This document shows, piece after piece, positions 9,186-19,895 of a stretch of 64,000 bases of DNA. Origin of the DNA: an uncultured Christensenellaceae bacterium (GTDB lineage: Bacteria > Bacillota > Clostridia > Christensenellales > UBA3700); assembly GCA_944381365.1 (NCBI GenBank), contig CALWKW010000001.1, forward strand, positions 215,100-279,099, written 5' to 3'. Position 1 is the first letter of the stretch; each line of letters opens with the position of its first letter. The notes under the pieces are model-generated. The model was not told where the DNA came from and ran no database searches. It saw only the letters and a list, made by a program, of their open reading frames with translations. The position numbers were made by a program, and so were the translations under genes.

Positions 9186-11219
9186 TTATCTTTTGCTTCT
9201 TGACTTTTTGCCGTTTTGTCTTTCTTTTGTAGCTGACTTATAGCTGTCTTTAGGTTTTGCCGTCTTTAAGTTCTGAGATAATTTATCAAAGCCGGATGAA
9301 TACTTATTATTGTTTTTTGCTTCTTTTGATTTAACAAATGGTTTGTTTGACGATTTAGAATTTGACTTTATAAAAGTCTTTTTCTCCTCTTCTCTTCTTT
9401 TCTTTGCCCTCTCTATTGCCATTTCTTTGGTAGGTCTTATAAGACAATGTTCGTCAAAGCCTATCAAATCTTCTCTTCCCGCTTCCTTCAAAGCTTCGGC
9501 TACTATGTCATAATTGGTCTTTTTCCTATATTGCATCAAAGCCCTTTGCATGGCCTTTTCTTTTTTGCTTCTTGCGACATAGACGGGCTTCATAGTGTCG
9601 GGATTGATGCCCGTATAATACATACATGTAGACTTTGTAGAAGGTGTGGGATAAAAATCCTGCACTTGCTCGGGCATATATCCTATGGATTTGAGATAGA
9701 GTGCGAGCCTTATTGCGTCCTTTAATGTGCAACCGGGGTGCGATGATATGAGATAAGGCACGAGATATTGTTTTTTGCCCAATTTCTTGTTGATAGCGTC
9801 AAACTTTTCCTTGAATCTCAGATATACATCGAAAGGAGGCTTGTTCATATTTTCAAGCACATTGTCGGACACATGCTCGGGAGCCACTTTGAGCTGACCG
9901 CTTACATGATGCTTTATGAGCTCTCTCAAAAATTCGTCATTTTTGTCATACATGATATAGTCGAATCTTATACCCGACCTCACAAACACTTTTTTTATGC
10001 CTTCTAGCTCTCTCAAGCTCTTCAACAAATCGAGATATTCGCTGTGATCAACCTGCATGGCAGGACAAGGTCTATATCCTATACATTGCTTGTCCTTGCA
10101 TATTCCTTTTGAAGTCTGTTTTTGACACGCAGGATTGCGGAAGTTTGCCGTAGGTCCGCCCACATCGTGAATATAGCCCTTAAAGTCTTTGTCTTGCAAA
10201 AACAATTTTGCTTCTTTTATAATATTTTCTTTGCTTCTTTTCTGGACTATTCTGCCCTGATGAAAAGCGATGGCACAATAGTTGCACGCACCAAAACAAC
10301 CTCTTACTGATGTCAAAGAATATTTGACCTCTTCGATTGCAGGTACTCCTCTTGTATAACTAGGATGATATGTCCTTTCATAAGGCAAATCATATACTTC
10401 GTCCATTTCTTTTGGAGTGAGAGGATATTGCATAGGATTTTGGACAAGATATTTATCGCCGTGCTTTTGCAATAATATTTTGCCATAATAAGGGTCATTG
10501 TTGGAATACTGCATCTTGAAAGAATTAACATACTGCATTTTGTCCTGTCTGACTTGTTCGAATGAAGGACAAAAATCTACCGTATGCTCTTCTATTCCCT
10601 TTTTGAGTTTTGCCGACAACTTGTCAAAACTCTCCAAATAGCATGTGCCTCGTATGTCTCTAATTTTGTCGAGAGGGACGCCTTTTTTGACAAGTTCAAA
10701 GATTTCTTTGATAGGTCTCTCTCCCATACCATATATAAGCAAATCGGCTTTTGACGACTCAAGTATGGTGGGAAGCACTTCGTCTTTCCAATAGTCATAA
10801 TGAGCAAATCTTCTGAGCGATGCCTCGATACCGCCTATCACAACGGGAGTGTCGGGAAAAAGCCTTTTTAAATTATTGCAATACACATCGACACAACGAT
10901 CGGGACGCTTGCCTGTGTCACCGCCTTCGCTGTAAACATCTCTATTACGCCTGATTTTTGCCACGGTATAATTGTTGACCATGCTGTCGACTACACCGCT
11001 CGAAACCATAAATCCGTATTTGGGAGCACCGAATCTTTTATAATCTTCGTCATTCTGAGGTTGTGGAATTATTGCCACATCAAAACCCAAAGATTGCAAA
11101 AGTCTGGACACTATCGCATGCCCGAATGAAGGATGATCCACATAGGCTTCGCCTATGACATAGATAATGTCAGCTTGTCGTCCTTGCAATTCCTCTTTGA
11201 AAATAGGTAAAAAAGCCAT
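9186..11219 (-). CDS. ygiQ: YgiQ family radical SAM protein
   Basis: A 677-aa member of the YgiQ (UPF0313) radical SAM family, whose reaction is unknown. Visible: an N-terminal cobalamin-binding-like region (about 15-175; VIGEAYVDHPSFGHA, VVIGGIEASLRRFAHYDYW), the radical SAM cluster motif C308-X3-C312-X2-C315 in VRGCFGACNYC, and the family block PEHVSDNVLENMNKPPF. The last ~75 residues are lysine- and serine-rich and look disordered, a common trait of YgiQ proteins. AAAAGGGA precedes the ATG. It stands alone, separated from the pur operon by a terminator-like hairpin. Confidence 0.93.
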   Translation of the reverse strand: MAFLPIFKEELQGRQADIIYVIGEAYVDHPSFGHAIVSRLLQSLGFDVAIIPQPQNDEDYKRFGAPKYGFMVSSGVVDSMVNNYTVAKIRRNRDVYSEGGDTGKRPDRCVDVYCNNLKRLFPDTPVVIGGIEASLRRFAHYDYWKDEVLPTILESSKADLLIYGMGERPIKEIFELVKKGVPLDKIRDIRGTCYLESFDKLSAKLKKGIEEHTVDFCPSFEQVRQDKMQYVNSFKMQYSNNDPYYGKILLQKHGDKYLVQNPMQYPLTPKEMDEVYDLPYERTYHPSYTRGVPAIEEVKYSLTSVRGCFGACNYCAIAFHQGRIVQKRSKENIIKEAKLFLQDKDFKGYIHDVGGPTANFRNPACQKQTSKGICKDKQCIGYRPCPAMQVDHSEYLDLLKSLRELEGIKKVFVRSGIRFDYIMYDKNDEFLRELIKHHVSGQLKVAPEHVSDNVLENMNKPPFDVYLRFKEKFDAINKKLGKKQYLVPYLISSHPGCTLKDAIRLALYLKSIGYMPEQVQDFYPTPSTKSTCMYYTGINPDTMKPVYVARSKKEKAMQRALMQYRKKTNYDIVAEALKEAGREDLIGFDEHCLIRPTKEMAIERAKKRREEEKKTFIKSNSKSSNKPFVKSKEAKNNNKYSSGFDKLSQNLKTAKPKDSYKSATKERQNGKKSRSKR

Positions 11220-11235
11220 TTTTATCCCTTTTAGA

Positions 11236-11270
11236 CAAAACTCCCACTGCTCTTATTAGGGCGGTAGGAG
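11236..11270 (-). terminator. Putative terminator downstream of purL
   Basis: On the minus strand CTCC...GGGAG arms (11241-11270), with a short inner GC-rich stem, are followed by TTTTG. It lies about 150 bp after the purL stop and 20 bp before the ygiQ start, so it probably ends the pur transcript. The stem is imperfect. Confidence 0.45.
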
Positions 11271-11419
11271 CTTGCAATTATAGTTTATTTGTAAAATACT
11301 TTGTCTTTTGCGACACACTTTTTTGAGTCGTTTTGATATTTTGTCTTCAATTTAAAAATTATCAGACTATTATTATGTTTTAAAACAATATTCAAGCAAT
11401 ATCGCAATTTATACAGATG

Positions 11420-14400
11420 TTATTTGAAATAGTCCACGCCGCTTTCAAACAACTTCATGTCATATTCTCCCGCAACATTCTTGTACAAATCCTTGTCAAA
11501 ACGCTCGCTGTGTCCCATCTTTCCGAGTACTCTGCCGTCAGGAGATATAATGCCTTCGATAGCATACATACTTCCGTTGGGGTTGAAAGGAGAAAGCATT
11601 GTGGCATTTCTTGTCATATCTACATATTGAGTAGCTACCTGACCGTTTTTGATGACCTTCTCAAGCTCTTTTTGACTTGCCACGAATCTTCCCTCGCCAT
11701 GGCTTACAGGCACAGAGAATACATCGTCTACTCTTACCTTGCTGAGCCAAGGAGATTTGTTTGTAGCCACTCTTATGTTGACAATAGTGGATACATGTCG
11801 AGAGATATTGTTGAAAGTCAAAGTGGGAGCTTCGGGAGTCTGTTCTCTTATATCGCCATAAGGTACAAGACCGAGTTTGATAAGTGCTTGGAAGCCGTTG
11901 CAAATACCCAAAGCCAAACCATCTCTCTTATAGAGAAGTTCCATTACAGCTTCTGCTATACGAGGATTTTTGAAAGTGGTAGCAATAAACTTACCGCTGC
12001 CGTCAGGCTCATCGCCGCCGCTGAAACCGCCGGGGAATGCGAGTATCTGACTTTCGCCAAGTGCCTTTACTATCTCTTTTGCCGATTCTTCGATATCCTT
12101 TGAAGTACGGTTTTTAATTACGAGTATATTTGCCTTTGCTCCAGCTCTTTCAAATGCTCTTGCTGTGTCGTATTCGCAGTTTGTGCCGGGGAATACAGGT
12201 ATGAATACCTGAGGCTTTACGATATTTCTTGCAACCTTCTCGGGCTTTCTTGCACAGCAGATAAGGTTGTTTACCTCACCGCTTGCAGGAGCTGTCGTGG
12301 GGAATACGCTTTCCAATGTGCCTTCAAAAGCCTTGGCAGCATCGTCCATTTTGAGTTCTTTTCCCAAAAGGTCTGCCGTATGAGTGCCGTTGATGACAGC
12401 TACCAATTCGGGAGCAAACTCTTCAAGTTCGCTTACATCGTCAGAAAGCACTACAAAGTCGCCAAACTTAGGAGCAAACATATCTTCGCTCAACTCATTC
12501 CAAGTCGTGCCTATCTTGTTGCCCATGCAAGCTTTGAATACAGATGCCACGACACCGCCCTCTTCTACTATGTTGACAGCCTTAATTTTGCCGTTGTTGA
12601 TAGCTTTTGTCATTGCGTCATACAATTTTAGAGTCTTTTCAAAGTCAGGCATATCGTATTCGTCTCTAGGAATTGCGATATGATAGATATTCTTTACTCC
12701 AAACTTTTCGTCAAAAGTATTTGTGACAATCTTAGAAGCCTTGCCAATACCCATAGCAAAAGATATGAGTGTGGGAGGAACATCGATATGCTCGAATGTA
12801 CCGCTCATACTGTCTTTTCCGCCGATAGCACCTACTCCCAAACCTATCTGAGCATACAACGCTCCGAGCAATGCAGAAAGAGGTTGTCCCCATCTGTCCG
12901 CATCCTGATTAAGACGCTTGAAGTATTCTTGCAAAGAAAGTCTTATGGTGGATACATCTATACCGCAAGCCACTTGCTTTGACAATGATATCAATATCGA
13001 ATATACTGCACCTGTAAAAGGCGAGCTTGTCATAAGTTGGGGCGAACAACCGTATGTAGATACGGTAGCGGTATCGGTATATCCGCTTGTAGGAGGCTTG
13101 CTTGCCATAGCTATGGCGGGAGTAAGCTGATATTTTCCGCCGAAAGGCATCAAAATACTGCTTGCACCGATAGTGCCGTCAAACATTTCTCCGAGTCCTT
13201 TTGTCGAACATACATTGAGTCTTGACAATTCGTTTGTCACGGCTTTGTCGAATTCGCCTTTGTCAAAATACTCTGCTGTCTTCTCGTTGACAGTCTCCAT
13301 ATATGAAGAAACATTGTCGTTGATATGAGCTTCTTGTCTTTGTTTTACGCCATTTGTATCGAGGAATTTTCTCTTGAGGTCGACAATGACATTTCCTGCA
13401 TAAAACATTCTCATTCTGCCATTGTCCGTCACTTCTGCCACTGCGGTAGCCAAAAGATTTTCTTTTGCAGAATATTCGATGAATTTGTCAACATCGTTTT
13501 TGTCGAGTACCACTGCCATTCTTTCTTGCGATTCGCTTATGGCAAGTTCTGTACCGCTCAAACCTTCGTATTTTTTTGGTACTTTGTCGAGATAAATATC
13601 CAAACTGTCTGCAAGTTCGCCGATAGCTACGCTCACACCGCCTGCACCGAAATCGTTGCACTTAACGATAAGTCTTGCGACATCCTTGTTGCGGAAAAGT
13701 CTTTGGATTTTTCTCTCTGTGGGAGGATTGCCCTTTTGCACTTCTGCTCCGCAGACTTCTACGGATTTTTCTGTATGTGCCTTTGATGAGCCTGTGGCAC
13801 CGCCACAGCCGTCTCTTCCCGTTTCTCCGCCCAAAAGTACGATGATATCGCCTTTTTGAGGTTTTCTTCTCACTACATTTTCTTTGGGAGCACCTGCTAT
13901 TACATAACCTGTCTCCAATCTCTTTGCACGATAATTTTCGTGATACATCTCAGCTACAAGACCTGTGGAAAGACCAATCTGGTTGCCGTAGCTCGAATAA
14001 CCTGCCGCAGCCGTCTTTGTAATAACTCTCTGAGGCAATTTTCCTTTGAGCGTAGTAGAGATATCCGCCGTAGGATCTCCGCTTCCCGTAACTCTCATCG
14101 CCTGATATACATAAGTTCTTCCTGACAAGGGGTCTCTTATAGCTCCGCCGAGACATGTAGCCGCACCGCCGAAAGGCTCTATTTCGGTAGGGTGATTGTG
14201 TGTTTCGTTTTTGAACATTATGAGCCATTTTTCGATTTTGCCGTCATTGTCCACATCGACTTCTACCGAACAAGCATTGATTTCATCGCTTACATCGAGG
14301 TTGTCGAGTTTGCCCTCTTTTTTGAGCTTTTTGACAGCAATCGTGGCTATATCCATAAGACAAGGATATTTGTCCTCTCTCTTTGCATTGAATTCATTGT

Positions 14401-15157
14401 ACAAATCCTTATACAAATCAAGTGCTTTTTGCAAGTGAGGATTGTTGCTCGACACATCGATTTTTGTCAATTCTGTGGCAAAAGTAGTGTGTCTGCAATG
14501 GTCTGACCAATATGTATCGATAACTTTGATTTCACTTTCAGTAGGATTACGCTTTTCGCTCTTGAAATAATCTCTTACAAAAGCCAAGTCCTCTTTGCTC
14601 ATGGCAAAGCCTGTCTTTTTGTGATAGTCGGCTATCTCGCTGTCCGTCATATCGATAAAGCCTTCGATTACGGGAACTGTGAGATTGAGCACTACTTCCT
14701 GAACGAGAGTCTTGGGCAATTCCATGCTTCCCTCTCTGCTTTCGACAGGGTTTATGATATATTTCTTTATTCTCTCGAATTCTTTTTCGTCAACACCCTT
14801 TACGGCATAGAGCTTTGCACACTTTATCAAAGGTCTTTTTGCCATAGACAAAAGCTGTACACACTGCATTGCACTGTCTGCTCTCTGGTCATATTGTCCG
14901 GGCAAATACTCCACTACCAAAAGCTTGTAGTCGCCAAGGTCGGGCAACTGCTCATAAAGATTGTCTACGGGTTGTTCGCTGAAAATAGTCGTCTTTGCTT
15001 TTGCATAGACATTTTCGTCAAGGTCTTCGATATCGTACCTTATGAACTCACGCACTTCGTCCACAGCAATACCCAAAACATTTTTGATGTCTGCCATAGT
15101 CTTTTTTGCAGATACATTATAGCCTTCTTTTTTCTCTACGAAAATTCTTTTTACCAT
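11420..15157 (-). CDS. purL: Phosphoribosylformylglycinamidine synthase, single-chain
   Basis: A 1245-aa enzyme converting FGAR, glutamine and ATP to FGAM. It is the long form in which the PurS-like N-terminus, the two AIRS-like ATP-binding halves and the PurQ-like glutaminase are one chain; this size fits the clostridial single-chain family. Motifs: SDHCRHTTFATEL, FKNETHNHPTEIEPFGGAAT, and the C-terminal glutaminase with FPGGFSGGDEPDGSGKF, nucleophile C1086 in ALGICNGFQ and the H1216/E1218 pair in GKMGHSERF. No separate purQ or purS is needed. It is the last gene of the pur operon, 90 bp after purD. Confidence 0.97.
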   Translation of the reverse strand: MVKRIFVEKKEGYNVSAKKTMADIKNVLGIAVDEVREFIRYDIEDLDENVYAKAKTTIFSEQPVDNLYEQLPDLGDYKLLVVEYLPGQYDQRADSAMQCVQLLSMAKRPLIKCAKLYAVKGVDEKEFERIKKYIINPVESREGSMELPKTLVQEVVLNLTVPVIEGFIDMTDSEIADYHKKTGFAMSKEDLAFVRDYFKSEKRNPTESEIKVIDTYWSDHCRHTTFATELTKIDVSSNNPHLQKALDLYKDLYNEFNAKREDKYPCLMDIATIAVKKLKKEGKLDNLDVSDEINACSVEVDVDNDGKIEKWLIMFKNETHNHPTEIEPFGGAATCLGGAIRDPLSGRTYVYQAMRVTGSGDPTADISTTLKGKLPQRVITKTAAAGYSSYGNQIGLSTGLVAEMYHENYRAKRLETGYVIAGAPKENVVRRKPQKGDIIVLLGGETGRDGCGGATGSSKAHTEKSVEVCGAEVQKGNPPTERKIQRLFRNKDVARLIVKCNDFGAGGVSVAIGELADSLDIYLDKVPKKYEGLSGTELAISESQERMAVVLDKNDVDKFIEYSAKENLLATAVAEVTDNGRMRMFYAGNVIVDLKRKFLDTNGVKQRQEAHINDNVSSYMETVNEKTAEYFDKGEFDKAVTNELSRLNVCSTKGLGEMFDGTIGASSILMPFGGKYQLTPAIAMASKPPTSGYTDTATVSTYGCSPQLMTSSPFTGAVYSILISLSKQVACGIDVSTIRLSLQEYFKRLNQDADRWGQPLSALLGALYAQIGLGVGAIGGKDSMSGTFEHIDVPPTLISFAMGIGKASKIVTNTFDEKFGVKNIYHIAIPRDEYDMPDFEKTLKLYDAMTKAINNGKIKAVNIVEEGGVVASVFKACMGNKIGTTWNELSEDMFAPKFGDFVVLSDDVSELEEFAPELVAVINGTHTADLLGKELKMDDAAKAFEGTLESVFPTTAPASGEVNNLICCARKPEKVARNIVKPQVFIPVFPGTNCEYDTARAFERAGAKANILVIKNRTSKDIEESAKEIVKALGESQILAFPGGFSGGDEPDGSGKFIATTFKNPRIAEAVMELLYKRDGLALGICNGFQALIKLGLVPYGDIREQTPEAPTLTFNNISRHVSTIVNIRVATNKSPWLSKVRVDDVFSVPVSHGEGRFVASQKELEKVIKNGQVATQYVDMTRNATMLSPFNPNGSMYAIEGIISPDGRVLGKMGHSERFDKDLYKNVAGEYDMKLFESGVDYFK

Positions 15158-15247
15158 TGTCTTATCCTTAAAATATTTTATCAGTATTATTAAATTGTTT
15201 GTTGTCGATTTTATCGATTGTTTTTATCAAGGCAAAGCCACTATATT

Positions 15248-16507
15248 TTATTTTTTTATACCTATATCGCTTCTGTAAAAAGCTCCGTCAAAATGTATTT
15301 TCTTGACATTTTTATAAGCTTTTTCTCTTGCTTCGTGGATATTTTTGCCCATTGCCGTGACGCCAAGCACTCTGCCGCCGTTTGTCACAAGTTTGCCCTC
15401 AACAAGCTTTGTACCCGCATGGAAAAGCAAAATATCTTTGTCCAAATCGCCTATTGTGATTTCCATGCCCTTTTTGTAGCTTTCGGGATAACCGCCGCTT
15501 GCCATTACTACGCATACGCATGCCAAGTCATTCCATTCGATATCGATTTTGTCCAAAGTTCCGTCTACTACGGCATTGAAGATATCGTACAAATCTGTCT
15601 TGAGTCTGGGCAAAACGACCTGCGTTTCGGGATCTCCGAATCTTGCGTTGTATTCCACGACCTTTGCTCCGTTGTCTGTAAGCATAAGTCCGAAATAAAG
15701 CACTCCCTTAAAGGTTCTGCCCTCTTTGTTCATGGCATCGACAGTGGGCAAAATAATTTTGTTGAGTACTTCGTCTGCTACTTCGTCAGTATATATTGCC
15801 GAAGGAGAGAATGTGCCCATACCGCCTGTGTTGAGACCTTCGTCATTGTCATAAGCACGCTTATGGTCTCTTGCGTTTACCATAGGAACAATGGTTTTGC
15901 CGTCACAGAATGAAAGTATAGATACCTCTTGTCCTACCATAAACTCTTCGACAATGACAGTCTTGCCTGCATCCTTGAATTTGGCATCGACCATCATATC
16001 TTTGGCTGCCTGCAAACCTTCTTCTTTGTTGTTGCAGATAATTACGCCTTTGCCTAGAGCAAGTCCGTCAGCTTTTACTACCAAAGGATATTTTGCTCTT
16101 TTGAGATATTCTACTGCTTTGTCATAATCATTGAATTCTTCATAATCGGCTGTGGGAATACCGTACTTTTTCATAAGATACTTTGAAAAAGCCTTGCTTC
16201 CCTCGATTATTGCGGCATTGGCTCTCGGTCCAAATGCTCTGTGTCCCTTTGCCTCGAGTCTGTCCACAAGACCTGCCGCCAAAGGATCATCGGGAGCCAC
16301 TACCGTCAGAGTGATATCCTTGTGATTGTCCACAAAATCTATGATTTTGTCAAAATCCATGACTCCTATATCCACGCATTCTGCGATTTCGCTTATACCG
16401 CCGTTGCCGGGAGCACAATATATTTTGTCTACTTTTTTGCTTTTGGACAAAGCCCAACAAATAGTATGTTCTCTGCCGCCGCTACCTATTACCAAAACGC
16501 TGTTCAT
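15248..16507 (-). CDS. purD: Phosphoribosylamine--glycine ligase (GAR synthetase)
   Basis: A 419-aa ATP-grasp enzyme joining glycine to phosphoribosylamine. Seen: the N-terminal MNSVLVIGSGGREHTICWAL, the ATP-grasp core (KADGLALGKGVIIC, EEFMVGQEVSIL) and the metal-site segment YNARFGDPETQVVLPRL. Length and start are standard, with AGGAG seven bases before the ATG. It follows purH by 17 bp and precedes purL by 90 bp in the same operon. Confidence 0.97.
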   Translation of the reverse strand: MNSVLVIGSGGREHTICWALSKSKKVDKIYCAPGNGGISEIAECVDIGVMDFDKIIDFVDNHKDITLTVVAPDDPLAAGLVDRLEAKGHRAFGPRANAAIIEGSKAFSKYLMKKYGIPTADYEEFNDYDKAVEYLKRAKYPLVVKADGLALGKGVIICNNKEEGLQAAKDMMVDAKFKDAGKTVIVEEFMVGQEVSILSFCDGKTIVPMVNARDHKRAYDNDEGLNTGGMGTFSPSAIYTDEVADEVLNKIILPTVDAMNKEGRTFKGVLYFGLMLTDNGAKVVEYNARFGDPETQVVLPRLKTDLYDIFNAVVDGTLDKIDIEWNDLACVCVVMASGGYPESYKKGMEITIGDLDKDILLFHAGTKLVEGKLVTNGGRVLGVTAMGKNIHEAREKAYKNVKKIHFDGAFYRSDIGIKK

Positions 16508-16524
16508 ATTTTCTCCTGTAATTA

Positions 16525-18063
16525 TCAGTGTTTGAAATGTCTGTCTCCGCTGAATACCATTGCGATACCGTATTTATCGCAAGCATCGATAGAAAGCTGG
16601 TCTCTGATGCTTCCGCCAGGTTGGAGAATAGCACTTATTCCGCCTTCGTGAGCTGCTTCTACGCAATCGTCAAAGGGGAAGAATGCGTCAGATGCCAAAA
16701 CTGCTCCCTTTGTATCTGTCAAAGAATGTGCGATAGCTTGTTGTGTAGCTCTGATTCTGTTTACTTGACCGCAACCGATACCCAAAATGGTCTTGTCTTT
16801 TGCCACAACGATAGCGTTGGATTTTGTATGCTTTACTACTTTCATAGCAAAAATCATATCTTCCATTTGCTCTTTTGTGGGTGCGACTTTTGTGACAACA
16901 TTGCACTTCTTCTCATCCACTACCATTCTGTCGTATTCCTGAACGAGAAGTCCGCCCAATACCTTTTTCATATCATAGCAATTTTCGGGTATAGGCTGAG
17001 TAATCTCAGGTAATTTCAAAAGACGAATATTTGCCTTTTGCTCGAGAATGTCCAGAGCTTCTTTTGTGAAGTCGGGAGCCACTACTATTTCTATAAATAT
17101 CTTGCTTATCTGCTCGGCTGTTTCCTTGTCGATTGTGCGGTTTGATGCGATAATTCCTCCGAATATAGAAGTAGGGTCTGCTGCGTTTGCCTTGAAGAAA
17201 GCTTCGCTTATGGTCTTTGCCGTAGCTACACCGCAAGGATTTGCGTGTTTTACTGCTACGATTGTAGGCTCAGAAAATTCTCTCAACAAATCGAGTGCGC
17301 CGTTTGTGTCATTGATATTGTTGTAAGACAATTCTTTTCCGTGCAACTGCTCTGCTGTCGCAAGAGAGCCTTTTACATCAAAAGCTTCTTTATAGAATAC
17401 TGCTTTTTGATGAGGGTTCTCGCCATATCTCATATCCTGAGCTTTGTCAAATGCCATCGTAAACTTTTCAGGGAACTCGATACCGAGTTTCTGACGCAGA
17501 TAATTGGCTATCAAAGTATCATAATAAGATGTGTGCTGATATACCTTGTACATGAGATAGAACTTGGTCTCTTTTGTGATGCCGCCGTTTGCAAGTTCGT
17601 CAAGTACTTTTGCATAGTCCGAAGGGTCTACCATTACCGCAACATCCTGATAATTCTTGGCTGCACTTCTCAACATTGTAGGTCCGCCGATATCGATGTT
17701 TTCGATGGCTGTCTGCAAATCGATATTGGGCTTTTTGACTGTTTCCTTGAAAGGATAGAGGTTTACTACCACGATATCGATAGGGTCAATATTCATCTCT
17801 TTGAGAAAATCCATATGCTCTTTATTGTCTCTCATAGCAAGAAGTCCTGCATGAACCTTGGGGTGCAAAGTTTTTACTCTGCCGTCAAGACATTCAGGGA
17901 ATCCCGTCACAGAGGAAATATCCACTGCTTTGATACCTGCTTCGTTGAGTACTTTCAATGTGCCGCCCGTAGATATGATTTCATATCCGAATCCGGTAAG
18001 GCTTTTTGCCAAATCTACAATACCCGTTTTGTCGGATACGCTTATAAGTGCTTTTTTAGCCAT
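16525..18063 (-). CDS. purH: Bifunctional AICAR formyltransferase / IMP cyclohydrolase
   Basis: A 512-aa enzyme for the last two steps to IMP. The N-terminal MGS-like cyclohydrolase domain (about 1-190) begins [20 protein letters not shown] and contains [18 protein letters not shown]. The C-terminal transformylase has the catalytic Lys-His in [15 protein letters not shown] precedes the ATG. A long open frame on the opposite strand (17245-18561) is a codon-bias shadow. Confidence 0.97.
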   Translation of the reverse strand: MAKKALISVSDKTGIVDLAKSLTGFGYEIISTGGTLKVLNEAGIKAVDISSVTGFPECLDGRVKTLHPKVHAGLLAMRDNKEHMDFLKEMNIDPIDIVVVNLYPFKETVKKPNIDLQTAIENIDIGGPTMLRSAAKNYQDVAVMVDPSDYAKVLDELANGGITKETKFYLMYKVYQHTSYYDTLIANYLRQKLGIEFPEKFTMAFDKAQDMRYGENPHQKAVFYKEAFDVKGSLATAEQLHGKELSYNNINDTNGALDLLREFSEPTIVAVKHANPCGVATAKTISEAFFKANAADPTSIFGGIIASNRTIDKETAEQISKIFIEIVVAPDFTKEALDILEQKANIRLLKLPEITQPIPENCYDMKKVLGGLLVQEYDRMVVDEKKCNVVTKVAPTKEQMEDMIFAMKVVKHTKSNAIVVAKDKTILGIGCGQVNRIRATQQAIAHSLTDTKGAVLASDAFFPFDDCVEAAHEGGISAILQPGGSIRDQLSIDACDKYGIAMVFSGDRHFKH

Positions 18064-18180
18064 TTTTATCCACTCCTATATTTATTATCCTATTTATCTA
18101 TAAAAATTGTTTTCTTAAATTGTATTTTGTTTTGCTTTTCAAATAGATTATCGATACTTTATATTTTTTTTATTTCGATA

Positions 18181-18759
18181 CTATTTGCAAAGTTTTGCCA
18201 CAATTTCGGGAAGAAGCACATGCTCCACTTCGAGTATTCTCGCCTGAAGACTTTCTGGAGTATCGCCTTCCATGACAGGCACTTCTCTTTGTGCTATGAT
18301 TTTGCCCGTATCGGCACCGTGGTCGACATAATGAACGGTACAACCGCTCACTTTGTCTTTGCTTGCAATGACGGATTTGTGAACATTGAGTCCGTACATA
18401 CCTACTCCGCAATGTTTGGGAATAAGAGAAGGATGTATGTTGATGATTCTGTTTTCATATTCGTCTACAAGAACAGGCGTAACGATTGCAAGATATCCTG
18501 CAAGCACAATCAAATCGATATTCTTATCTTTGAGATATGCACTTATCGCCTTGTCTCGTGAGACATTGTCTTTGTACTCTTTGAGTGTGAATACCTTATA
18601 ATCGATATTATGTTTTTTTGCTCTTTCGATTGCAAAAATGCCCTCTTTGTTGACACATACCGCCACTACTCTGCCGTCAATCTGACCGCTTAAAGTAGCA
18701 TCGATGACCGATTGCATATCGCTTCCGCTGCCTGATGCAAAAATCGCTATGTTTTTCAT
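18181..18759 (-). CDS. purN: Phosphoribosylglycinamide formyltransferase
   Basis: A 192-aa 10-formyl-THF-dependent GAR transformylase of normal length. The phosphate-binding start MKNIAIFASGSGSDMQSVID, the catalytic-region NIHPSLIPKHCGVGMYG and the HYVDHGADTGKII block are all present. The ribosome site is weak (AGGT at short spacing). A 97-bp gap with a hairpin separates it from purM, the widest gap between early pur genes, so its expression could differ from purE-C-M. Confidence 0.96.
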   Translation of the reverse strand: MKNIAIFASGSGSDMQSVIDATLSGQIDGRVVAVCVNKEGIFAIERAKKHNIDYKVFTLKEYKDNVSRDKAISAYLKDKNIDLIVLAGYLAIVTPVLVDEYENRIINIHPSLIPKHCGVGMYGLNVHKSVIASKDKVSGCTVHYVDHGADTGKIIAQREVPVMEGDTPESLQARILEVEHVLLPEIVAKLCK

Positions 18760-18798
18760 TTTGTACCTGTTTTTTTACCTTCCCGATAAAATGCTTAA

Positions 18799-18828
18799 AG
18801 ACATAGCTACCAAAAGGTAATTATGTCT
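18799..18828 (-). other. Intercistronic hairpin between purM and purN
   Basis: The arms AGACATA/TATGTCT and TACC/GGTA form a nested hairpin with an AAAA (TTTT on the minus strand) loop. There is no U-tract behind it, so it is unlikely to be a terminator. It may protect or mark the end of the purE-C-M mRNA segment. Confidence 0.35.
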
Positions 18829-18856
18829 TCGCTTCGCTCTCAAAGAGCATTGGTTT

Positions 18857-19876
18857 TTATAATTCTACCTCGCCGTCCTTGTCACTAACTTCGCCAATGA
18901 CATAAGCTTGTTCGCCCAAAGCTTTGAGTTCGTTTACTACGGCATCTTTGATAGAAGGATCTACCGCAAGCACCATACCGATACCCATATTGAATGTATT
19001 GCACATCTTTCTGTCGTCAATTCCGGCAATCTCTTGCAATGCCTTGAATATCTTGGGAAGAGGATAACTAGATCTGTCAATCTTTACGCCCATTCCCTTG
19101 GGTATAATACGAGGTACATTTTCGATAAATCCGCCGCCTGTAATATGTGCTATACCCTTTATTTCAAACTTTTCGATAAGTGCAAGTATGGTCTTGACAT
19201 ATATCTTTGTGGGAGTAAGCACGAGTTCTGCGGGAGTACAACCCAATGTATCGTTGTATTTCATAAGGCTTTCCTTGTCTTCGCCGAAAAGCTTTCTTAC
19301 GAGCGAATATCCGTTGCTGTGAATACCGCTTGAAGCAATACCGATAAGGCTATCGCCCACTTTTATGGTTTTTCCGTTGATAATCTTGTTTTTCTTGACA
19401 ATACCTACCGCAAAACCTGCAATATCATATTCGTCTTCGGCATAGAATCCGGGCATTTCTGCAGTTTCTCCGCCAATCAATGCACATCCTGACTGACAGC
19501 AGCCCTCGCTTACGCCCTTTACGATATCAGCTACTCTTTCGGGTATAAGTTTTGACTGTGCGATATAGTCCAAAAACAACAAAGGCTTTGCTCCCTGACA
19601 TACGATATCGTTGACGCACATAGCTACCGCATCTATACCGATAGTATCGTGCTTGTCCAATACGAAAGCATACTTTAATTTTGTGCCTACACCGTCAGTA
19701 CCGGCAACAAGACAATCGCTGTCCTCTTTGTCGCCGAGTGCATAAAATCCGCCAAAACTACCCAAATCGCCCAATACATTGCCGTCATAAGTCTTTTTGA
19801 CATATTCTTTCATCAATTTTACTGCTTTGTAGCCTGCTTCTACATCTACGCCCGCAGACTTGTAATCTATTGCCAT
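18857..19876 (-). CDS. purM: Phosphoribosylformylglycinamidine cyclo-ligase (AIR synthetase)
   Basis: A 339-aa AIRS enzyme closing the imidazole ring. Characteristic segments: [20 protein letters not shown] followed by [10 protein letters not shown], the [19 protein letters not shown] block and the [11 protein letters not shown] segment. It starts 19 bp after purC, so there is no room for purF, which often lies between purC and purM in Clostridia. Confidence 0.97.
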   Translation of the reverse strand: MAIDYKSAGVDVEAGYKAVKLMKEYVKKTYDGNVLGDLGSFGGFYALGDKEDSDCLVAGTDGVGTKLKYAFVLDKHDTIGIDAVAMCVNDIVCQGAKPLLFLDYIAQSKLIPERVADIVKGVSEGCCQSGCALIGGETAEMPGFYAEDEYDIAGFAVGIVKKNKIINGKTIKVGDSLIGIASSGIHSNGYSLVRKLFGEDKESLMKYNDTLGCTPAELVLTPTKIYVKTILALIEKFEIKGIAHITGGGFIENVPRIIPKGMGVKIDRSSYPLPKIFKALQEIAGIDDRKMCNTFNMGIGMVLAVDPSIKDAVVNELKALGEQAYVIGEVSDKDGEVEL

Positions 19877-19895
19877 TTTCTATTCTCCTAAAAAA

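Noticed and set aside
11417..12103. 228-codon plus-strand frame opposite the purL 3' end
   Set aside because: Antisense shadow of a secure gene; no homology and no ribosome site.
17245..18561. 438-codon open frame on the plus strand
   Set aside because: It lies opposite purH and purN, has no ribosome site and a Cys/His/Tyr-rich composition typical of antisense shadows.
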